Below the pieces are notes generated by a model that worked only from the letters and a program-made list of their open reading frames with translations, did not search any database and was not told the DNA's origin. A stretch of 29,331 nucleotides of DNA from Ectocarpus siliculosus (Eukaryota; Sar; Phaeophyceae; Ectocarpales; Ectocarpaceae). This document shows, one piece after another, positions 10,005-20,500 of the stretch. Positions within the stretch are counted from its first letter, which is position 1. Every line of letters begins with the position of its first letter. The position numbers and the translations under genes are program-made. The DNA lies in NCBI GenBank assembly GCA_000310025.1, contig FN648599.1, positions 98,153 through 127,483 of the forward strand. The letters are read 5' to 3'.

Positions 10005-13000
10005 CGCGGCTTGCTGCTGCGACATCTGCTGCATCGCGGACGGCCTTCCTCCTCCTCCTCCTCCTCCTCCTCCCTGCGCGCCGCCGCCGATCTGGCCCAG
10101 ACCTCCGCCGGCCTGGGAGGACTGCTGTCCCCCCAGGCCCACACCAAGGGCGCCAACGCCACCCCCCACCCCTAGACCACCCATGCCAGCTGCGGCGGCG
10201 CTCCTCTGGCCGACAAGCTGCTGCACACCATCCTGCAAGAGCGGGACCAGACAGCCGAGAATCAGGAGGCGGCGGCGGCTGGCGGTGCCGGGACGGGCAC
10301 AGAATAGCTCAAGCGCCTGGTGAAGCAAGTCGTGATGGAACTCCTCTGGAGCTTCGGNNNNNNNNNNNNNNNNNNNNNNNNNNNNNNNNNNNNNNNNNNN
10401 NNNNNNNNNNNNNNNNNNNNNNNNNNNNNNNNNNNNNNNNNNNNNNNNNNNNNNNNNNNNNNGCCGGACGTCGCCGACACCGATGGGGCCAGGTTCCCCG
10501 GCGCCGCCGCGGCCACGATCGACTCCAGCGCCGCCGCCACCCCTGTGGGTTCCGCCGCACCCGCAGCGGCCCCGGCGCCAGGGGCGGCGGCGGAGCCCCC
10601 GCCGGCACCTCCCGCTCCGCCGGGCCCCCCGCCCCCCTGCCTCTGCATGGACCTCTCGATCTCCTCCACGAGGGCCGGGTGGTTCCCGACCAGGTGCGGG
10701 ATCTGCACGATGTGGCTGCAGTACTGCGGCCACTCCCCGAGGCGGCCCTTGAACTGCTCCAGCGCGAACATCCCGAACCGGAACATCTTGCCGGCGGGGT
10801 CCGGCCCCGGCGCGCGGCGCAGAGCCTCCAGCACGTAGCGGAGGGCGATGCCGAGGGTGATGGAGCTGACCAGCTGGTGCTGGATGAGGGAGCCCAGCAG
10901 GATGCCCGTGATACGGAGCTCCTTCTCCGGGTAGTTGTGGAAGAAGCGATACTCATCGAACAGGTTGTGAACCATGCACGCGAAGATCTCCTGCTCCCGC
11001 GTGTCCGAGGAGGACTTGAAGCGCTCGAGCATCGCGATCACCTTTTCGTTGGGAGGAGGGTGGATGGGCGTTGGTATGCAGCACGTGAAAAACATGCATT
11101 GTATGAAAAACCAAATCGTAAACGACACCTATTATAACAAACCCTACAGACGCCAGCACGGTTCACCTCCCAACCAAACGTTCTTCCCATGCATGCCGAA
11201 CAACATCCTGGCACAGAACCATGAAACGACAAAAGCAACATCCACCGCCATGTGTTCTTTCGAAAACGCCACCACGACCACACGCGGAAGCATTTTCGTC
11301 ACCTCTTCGATGGATTGCTCCGCCGTGTATATCCTCTGGAAGTAGCTGTTTGCCATCGACTCGATCTCCTCCGGTGGGTTCAGCAGCTGCCGAGATCCAG
11401 ACGCACGAGTTGAGCACCGCACACGACAAGGGGGTGAGTGGGGGGGAGGTGGTGGGACTCAGTCCAAGTCATGGAGCCGGCCTCTTGGTGGAGGCAAGAT
11501 TGCGAGCCTATCGTTCATCCTCGGGTCAGAACCACGTCAAGGCCTGTGCAAAACACTGCCACAACCGATCCGTCGCGTCCCGCACGTAGACACTTCTATC
11601 AACACATCCAAAACCTGACCAAGCACCGGGCATGGGCCAACAACCTCCTTCCCCCCTGCCCGGTACAAAATCCCACCAAACTCAACATGGGCGAACCGTC
11701 ATTTCCCCCTGCCCGGTACAATCCCAACAAAAAACGCTTGCACAAATTCGACGACAATCAGCAAACCACACGTGCGGACAAGCAACAAAAACACCCCCAC
11801 AAACCCCACCACCCGCCGCTCGGAGGGCCTTCTCTTCCGCCGCCGCCGCCGCCACTGCCGCGCACCTGGTTGAGTGTGGGGTGCATCTTCTTCCCGGCCT
11901 CCGCCAGCTGCTTCGCCGACGCCTGGATGCCCGGGTTCTTCTTCGCCAGTGCCTCCGCCGCGGGGGACACCAGCCCCGTGGCTCCCAGCGCCTTGAGGAG
12001 GATAGCGGCGGCCTCGAGGGACATGGCGCACGTCGGCAGCATGCCCTCGCCCGGGGTCTCCCCGGGCTTCTGCGCCGCCTGCCGCATGCGCGCCGTGGGG
12101 AAGTGCAGCTGCGGGGGGAGGAGGCAGGAGAGACATGAGCAGCGGGTTGGGGGTAGGGGAGAAAAAAGCGGATTCAGAGGCGGGTAACGCACAGACCCGA
12201 AAAAAGAGGGAAAAGTCGTCATCAACGGCTGAAGAGATTGTTAACTCAGGCAAGGGTGCGAGCAACGTCGGAAACGTCATCAAACAGCACCGTCGCCAAA
12301 AACCTTCGCGCCAGACACACCAGCAAAAGCCAAACTACGCTGCCTGAATCTCCCCACCAGCCGGGGTGGTTGCACGCTACCATCGCCATTTCACCTGCAC
12401 AAACGACAGCACCCTTGCCGCGAACACCTCCCGGTCCTTCCTGCCAAGCCGCTCCGCGCCCCACTTGTCCAGGTCGAGGGGCGGCAGGGGGCTCGGCGGC
12501 TGGGGCGCGTTCGGGGTCGGCGGGAGCTCCGCCCCGAAGACAACGCTGGCCACCGCCACCGCGAAGGCGCAGTCGTCGGCGCCCAGCAGCTCCGCGGCGC
12601 AGTCCGGCACCAGCCGCATGATGCGGAGCACCTGTGGCGCGGTGGCGAAAAAGAAACGATCGGCGAGTGGTGACGTAGAGAATGGACATCAACATCGACA
12701 TCCAGAAAATAGAGAGGGAGGGGTGGACTCATGCAGGCGCATGCGGTAGTCGTTAGACCATAGATGTCGCATCTCTGCAACGCCGGGACGGAGCGATATG
12801 CCAGTTTTTTCGCCAGCCCAGGTTTCAGGAGTACCGTACGGAGAGGGCAAGAGAAACAAAGACTTCCGACATGCGGGTACCGGATGGGCGAGGCAGCAGC
12901 GGGCCGAGAATGAGGACAAACAAACCGGCCGAATCTCGGTCAGCAGGGCAATCGGGATGCTGCAAACCGAAAAGAATTCCAACACTCCCAACACATGCAC

Positions 13001-16000
13001 GCCCCGGGCCTCTCTTGTAGCGAGTTGTATGGAATTATTGACAACCTGAAAATATCACACAAAACCGCCGTAATGCGAACCTCAAGCAGACTCATTGCAC
13101 AAAGACACTACAACGTGGGTGCTGCAGTGAGATATTTGCGAGCTTTCCATACCAACTCAGGCATTCTTCCCGGAATTTTCTTTCGCGTGGGGAATTTGGG
13201 GAACTGCTGCATACCAATTTCACTTTCTCCTCCTTAGGTGTTTCAATTCCGGTCCGTGCCACGAAGGCCGAAGTGTGAAAGGAGGTTCTTCCAAGTGCAG
13301 CCTCCAGCAGAATGACTTTTACCCTTGACGTGGGTTGTTGTGTTTATCATATTTGCACAGTTTGTAACCAAAAACAAAAACAACCGAGGTCCTCCATCAC
13401 CATGCACACCAACAACTCACGTAAACAACGCTGGGCAGAGTGCTGTCCACGTTGAACGCCTTCACCCCGCTCTGCACCACGAGCCGAGCGTTGACCTGCC
13501 ACAGCCTGCGAATGAGAGCCGCGGCGTGCTTGTTCCGGTTGGGCCTGAAGTACAGAGGGAGGAGCCGCGACAGCATCTCCACCCTCAAGCTTCCCCCAGC
13601 CTCGCTTGGCACCGCCGCCAGCGCTAGCAACAGCAGCTCCGGGCACTGGTACGCCGGCTTGCTGAACACGTCACGGACCTAAATGCATGACGCCGATGAA
13701 AGGAACAGAGCGGCCGTATGATGGATGTGAAAAACGACGAGCTAAGGCATCACCCCTGGTCCACGTAGAAGCCGGCCGATATACTACTTCGAACGAAAGT
13801 ACGCCATGCAACAAACTCGTCCCCATCTCTCAAACGCCTGCTCCAAGGAAAGGCGACTGGGGCAAACCCCCCGCTGGGGGGGTTCATGAAGAAAGAGAGA
13901 GCCTCCCAACAACAACAACAACAACAACAACAACAAGGCATATCGCCACCACCAACAAGCAAACAGCACAGCCAAGCTCCCCCACCCACCTGCGCGTACA
14001 GCTCCGTGTCATTGGCGAGCGACAGCAGCGACGCCACCAGGTCGAGGCTGAGCCAGGCCCCGTTCGGCGTGGCCGCGCCGGGATCCACCCCCTCCAGGGG
14101 AGCCTGCTTGGACGGCGAAGACGCGAACGTGAACACCTGCGGCGGGGCAAGGATGGCCACTCGGAGGAGGCTCAGGTGGCCCCGCCGGTTCTGCCACTGC
14201 ATGTACAGGGCCTCGAACGGGATGTCGCGCCCCGCGGGGCCCCGGTACAGCGCCAGCAGCACTCGCAGCGCGTTCTGGTTGGTCCACCGAATTTTTACGA
14301 TCGACAAAAATAAGAGGGGGGGCGGCGGAGGGAAAGAAAGAGAAAACAAGTCGTGAAGAAGAAGAGGGAGGGAGAACGCGACGTTTATTCGTGGGAGGCT
14401 ACGGATCGACAACAAATAAGTGGGGGAACGAGTCCTCCGGCACATCGCTCGGCCCTCCAACAGAAGACTCCATAGCCCGATAAACAATCGATCGCACCAA
14501 GAACCTTCGTTTCCACCCACCTGGTCCGGAATGTTGAACCTCTCGTGGTCCAGGGCCTTGGCCACAGCCACCCAGTCCAACCGCGGCCCGTAGTCCTCCG
14601 CCAGCACCTGCCTAGCCACCTCCAGCTTCCACAGCCCCTGTCCTTGCCCCGCGGGGCCCCCTGCATCCCTGCCCGCGTCGCCAGCCATCTTTCCGTCCGA
14701 GAAGGGGAGACCGGAGTTGGAAGGAAGGCAGAGAAAGTGGTGGGGTTGGTGGTGGTGACACAAGAGGGAGGAGAATCGGGTGAGAGTGAGACCAAGCCAG
14801 TCTACAAAAGGAAAACACAGCAATCACAGCAGTTCTGCGGTTTTGGGACCAAGAATACTACCACACCTCGCCGTCACCAAGCACAGGAGCACCAACTACG
14901 ACACCAAAAAAGACAGGAGCGAGCACCAGACAACCAAAAAAGCCGGGCGGGACTGGCCTTGACGCCATTCAGGGCTCGCCAACAAACACCTTTCGTGCCA
15001 TCTTCTCTCGTCTCTCTGCCTCAACACCTCAGTTTTCCTTCTCTTTCCAGAACCCCATCTCTGTCAAATAAACTGCTGCTGTCCGCAACCCTCCTCTCTC
15101 ACACGTACGCTACACGCACCTTCCCTTCTCCTGCCGAGAAGAGGCTGCTCGTGAGCGCCGACGAAATCTCTCCGTCGTCTCCCCCTTGCCCCTTGGGGCT
15201 GTTGTAGTTGTTGGCCAACATTGTCATCACCTGCGCCACCTGGCGCTCGTCGACCACCACCCCACTTTCCTGTGGCAACAAAAGCGCAGCAGCAACAGCA
15301 GGAGGGGGGGGGGAGGGGGGGGGGGGGTCAGCTCTGGCAATCATCGTGCTTACTCGTAGCCAGCGAAGAGAATACTATGCTACAGGCACAACAAATCAAA
15401 TTGAGGAGAAAGACAACAGCACCACATAGACATTCTGTGCTACATGTATATTCGAGGCAGCACATCAGGGCCAGCCTTTATCCTGGTCGAGAACGTACAC
15501 CAAGCTGCTAGAGCGCACTCGACAGAGGAACCACCCGCAGTCGGGTCGAGTATGTCCGTGCAGGAGCCCAAACGCCCAACGCCAGCCTCTTGGGACGATT
15601 TAGGCCACACGTTTACAAACAAGTCATGATTGATATTTCCCATCCGAATTTCTTGCTCGTTTCGATTATCAGGTGGGCGCCGAAAATCAACAACATCGCA
15701 CGACGACCTGTAACCTGATCGCCCTACGTGTGTCCGTACATGCCGTCATACAAAAAACATCAACTAATCAAAACCACCAAATGTGTGTTTGTACAGACCG
15801 TCGTACAAAAAAACACATCAACCAATCAAAACCACAAACGACACAAGGCCCCCCGATCGACAGCCACCGGACGCGAAAAACCACCGCGGAAGCAAGCACA
15901 ACGAGAGAGGCGGCGGCTAAATTCCACGGGGAGCTGGTCAAACGCACCAAACTTTTCACACGCCAACAAACCACAAAAATAATCGCACACCCACAACGAT

Positions 16001-17503
16001 ATACTCCTTGTAGCCTCTCACCCTGATTGCCTGCCGCAGCGCGGCCGGGGTCGAGCAACAAGTGTGCCCGAGGTCCCTCAGGAACCCGGCCAGGCTCCCG
16101 CCCCGCCCGATGCCGCTGGCGATCCCCGCCACGTCTGCGGCGAGAGACATGGCCCCCTGCGTCTTGTTGAGAAAATTCATCTCCCCCACGGAAGAGGCGT
16201 GCTCCGCAAACAACGGCGCTAGCGCTAGCGCGTCCGCCTCCAACCACGCCGAAGACGACGGTGCTCCCCCCCCTCCTCCTCCGCCCGCCCCTCCTGCGGA
16301 GCCCCCCGACGGGCTCTTGCCCCCCTGTTGTTGGTCCCCCCCCGACCCTCTCCCTGCCTCCCCGCCCCCGCTTCCTCCTGCGGCGGGTCCCTTTCCCCCC
16401 GACGCGCCCGTGGACCCGTCTAGGCCCCTGAGGTAGTCTTGGTGGGCTTCCCTGATCTGTTCCAGCAGAGACTTGGCCAAGTCCGGCTGCGGGCGGAAGG
16501 GATCGCGCGTGGTCCCATGATGTGATGTTAGGTGGTTAGAGGGCGGTGCCATGGTTTGGTTGTCCTTCCGACAGAATCATGTCCACTGAAAATAGTCATC
16601 TCTACATCACATCCCCAAAAATGGTTTGAGGAGGGAGACTCATAAAGGGAGGGAAATAATTGGTAGGTCCAAGAAAACTCGTTAAAAGTTTTGTGGTCTC
16701 GGCTCTGACCGTTCGTGGCTGCATTCGAGCCGTGACAAGAGTGCGGCAAAAGAGACAATAACCGATGGAGTGCAGAAGGGGGGAACGGGCTTGGCGACCA
16801 GTCCAAGTACTCTTGTTGCCAGTCAGCTACGGCAAGCAACAACCACATTTCGGACCCTCCCCACGCCCTGCTGTTCATTATTGTCGGTGAGGGCCAAACG
16901 CCGGCTTTGTGCCGAGAGGAATGCTTGGAAGATCAACACGTTGTCACTCATCTATTTTTCATATCTGCTTCGTAGGACTGCAAACGAGTACAATAGCAAA
17001 AACGACAGTCGGTGCTGACATGCAAACAAAAGTTTTCAAGAGTATGGTCGTCCGCAACATGGGTTGACACCCCAGGTGCCGAATTTTCCATGCTGACAGG
17101 ACCACATCTGCCTCCAAATGATGGTCTGTACCCATGGATGGAAAAACGGCCCACGATGCGGAAAGTACACCATCTTCGGCAACATTACATTTAGAGAGCC
17201 CTCACTCAGACGGTAGGCCAACCCCCCCCCCCCCCTTCGCCCCCGTCTCTCCTCCCACCTGCTCAAAAACTTCCTCGTTCGAGTTCACAAGCTCCAGCAG
17301 CGAGTGCAAAGCCTCCAGGTTAAGCTGCCCGCCTCCCGCCCCAACAAGCCCCGGAACTCGTGCGACGAGGAACTTGACCCCTTCCCTTGCGACCGCGGCG
17401 TTCGCGGAGCGCGAAAGCCCGAGCGCGACAGCGACTTGCTGCTGCGGCGAGAGTTTCAACGCCCGGCAAAAGCCTGTTGATCGTGTGGGGGCGCAGCGCG
17501 AGG

Positions 17504-17546
<43 letters not shown>

Positions 17547-20500
17547 TTTTTTTTTTTATTACTAGCATCGACCGCGTGTGTGTTGTTGTTGTTGTTGTTG
17601 TTGGCATCTTCACATTTGTGTGTTGGTTTAGTCGCCATCGTGCGCGCCCACTGGTTTGAAACAGGACACGCCGACAGTGAATCTCCTTCACGGTGACCCC
17701 CTCCCCCCCCGACAGGGGAGCCGCGGATGAGGTTGCACGGAAAATATGCATGTTGCGAATGTGTGCGGACTATTGTAAACACACTATAGTACATATGCTA
17801 ACGAAATATTACATACCCCATCCACTCTTTGCGACACAAGACCACACACACCACAACTTGAGACAAACCGCATTCCTCTGCTCATCACATTTGAAAAATA
17901 CTACTTCGTACTTCCTTACATCGAGCGCCAGGAGTATGCACACACTATAGAAATCACCCCAAAGGACACGCACCTGCAAGAAACTCTTCGGTGATGCGGT
18001 GGGGCCCCTGTTGCCCCTGCGCTCCCCCGCCTCGCTGCCTCGCGTGCCCCTGCTCCCCCCTGTCCCTTCCCCCCCCTCCTCCCGTTCCCCCCGCTCCTAC
18101 CCCCGAAGACCCCTCTAGCGCCCTGCAGATGGCGCTAACGAAGTTCGGCCTGTCCGCTGCTTGCGCTAGTTCGTGCTGTAGCAGCTGGATCTGCCGCCGA
18201 GCAAAGCGATCAACGTTTTCACGACGAAAAACAGGCGGTTGTTCGAGGCGGATGATGGAGCAGAGGTTAGAAGAAAATGAAGCTTTACGTGAATACGAAA
18301 ACAATCTCAACACAGAAAACAGCGACTACTGGCACTGTTCAGCCGGGATGTACACGAAACTTGTCAACGGGGAACGCGGTGGTAGCTCGCCGGGTGGTGA
18401 CTCGAAAATGGAGCTCCTTCTACTAGCTTTTTGTTTTTTTGCCGGCGTTGACAATGCAGCGGGCAGGAAGAAATAGAGGAAGGGGGGCAGAGACGACTGA
18501 CCCAAGACAAGTCGCTACGGAGGAGATGGGGCCAAGATTTCATCATGACCCCTATGAAGGGCAAAAGAGCTGGGCTAATGTGCTATACATAAATCTTGTT
18601 ATGTCTGCAACTAGAACCAACGAGCATATCGGTGACATCTGAGAGTCCTTAGAAAGGCGGAGGTGAGCACATGGGAGGAAAAAAATTGCACGTATCATCA
18701 CAAGAATCAAACGTCATCGCAATACAACACCATGGTATGGTGTCCTCATGGTACGTCACTTTTTGTGTACTTCTTGCTGTCGTCTTTGTTCCTAACCTAG
18801 CACCGACCGCGGTAACCAGGTGACCAACAAAATCCAGTCAGTTTTACAACAAGCGGGAAAAAAACAAAAGAAGCCAACACGCTGTCTCCACAGCAAGGAG
18901 TCAGTTGTCATCGGGCTCTGTCGTACCTTCTGAGTGTCCTTGTTCCCGTGGTGCGCGTGTGTTCTCTGTTCTTTGAACCCGGTTTCTTCCACCAGGCACT
19001 GCAAGAGGAACACCCTCGCATCTTCCCCGTATAACTCGATTAGCTGATTTGGTTGGTCGGAAAACAAGACCACGAGAGACGAGAGATACAGACACGACGG
19101 AGACAAACGAAGGCAGGCGCGCGGGGGGGGGGGAGGGGGTCATGCAGGGTCCCGGTGTGGACCACAACAAGGCAACGACACACGCACGGCTGTTGGTGCT
19201 GGGGAGGTTAACTTCAAAGCTCACCAAGTCGACCCAATTCCAGTGGTATATAATAACAAACCACTACACGTTCGATGTTCTACCACGGTATTGACGTAAA
19301 AGAGGGAAGGCGAACCGATCTTCGGAACGCTCCCAGCAGCCTGTGGAGCGCTTTCACAAGGGCATCGCTTTTGTGCGTCGGTAACCTATCTATCTTATCT
19401 TCTTGTGCAAGCGGAGCAGTCGGATTGCCTCAGCACAAGACGATGATGTTGCTTCTTTTGTTCGTCTTTATTCTGTGGGTTCTGCTTCAGTCTTCCAAAC
19501 GGTACAATATACTACTGGAGTGGTCCGCAAAAATCCAAGGCCAGCTAGGGTGTGTGGTACGGTACCGTACTCGCTTAGCAAACATCAACACGACACCAAA
19601 ACGGGTGCCGGGTCTCGCTTGCTTCACGGCGGGGTGTGCGTGTGACGGGGGGTTTGCGTACAGTCGTCCCCTGGTTTGCGAATATCGATCGCGCAGGCAC
19701 ATGCGGCTCGAAAACAAATACTACCATACACCACACAAAAACGATACTTTCGTATTTTCTAATATTTCACGTTCTTTCTACAGTAGTGCCAAAAATTATG
19801 CGAATCGTGCTGGAGAACCTCCGCGACCACGGTCACCGTAGGCGTGTCCTCGCCGAGTTATCTGCAGCAGCGATCTACATACGCATACACGGAACGATAC
19901 TTCTTTTGGGTGTGTGTAGCACACACGTTTACATCGTACCGTCAAAACTGCTACGCGTCTCACCTACGGCGGTCCTGCCATGGGCGAATTGCGTGGGGTG
20001 CACGAACAAGAGCGAAAACACTAGCCGACACTTGGCGACAAAAAGAAATACCAAAAGCCAGCACCAGGAGTGGCGGGACTAAACATGAGCAGCCTGACAT
20101 TGGGTGCTGCTGCTGAAGGTTGATCGGGACACTGGGTGGACGCTTCGACGATGAGGTACCACCGGCATTGTGTTCGTTAACGCTGAGCGCAGGCCTACAG
20201 AAAGTTGGAGGGGGTGTCTTTTCCCCCCGAATCGATCTTCTGCTATTTACAACACCCTCTTGAGTTTCACATTTATCGTATGCTATGCCACTCAGTGGTC
20301 TGCCTGGGTGAAAGGACGCTGGTGCTATTTAGCAGCACCCTGGACTGGTGGGAAACTACAGCAGCTGACATTAATGAGAGGTGCCCGACGACGACAGTTT
20401 AAACCCGGCTACGAGATAACAGAGCCAAGCCACCGGCGCACATGTATCCCACAGACAGATATACATAGGGGCGGTAGTTGATGCGGCCCTGAGAAAAACA

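Noticed and set aside
9521-11137. A 538-codon plus-strand open frame
   Set aside because: It is antisense to NOT1 exons in very GC-rich sequence and crosses the N gap. It encodes Arg/Pro-rich noise with no family resemblance.
19275-20116. Plus-strand frames of 90-188 codons inside NOT1 intron 1
   Set aside because: No recognisable domain; they look like chance frames, and a nested gene cannot be supported.
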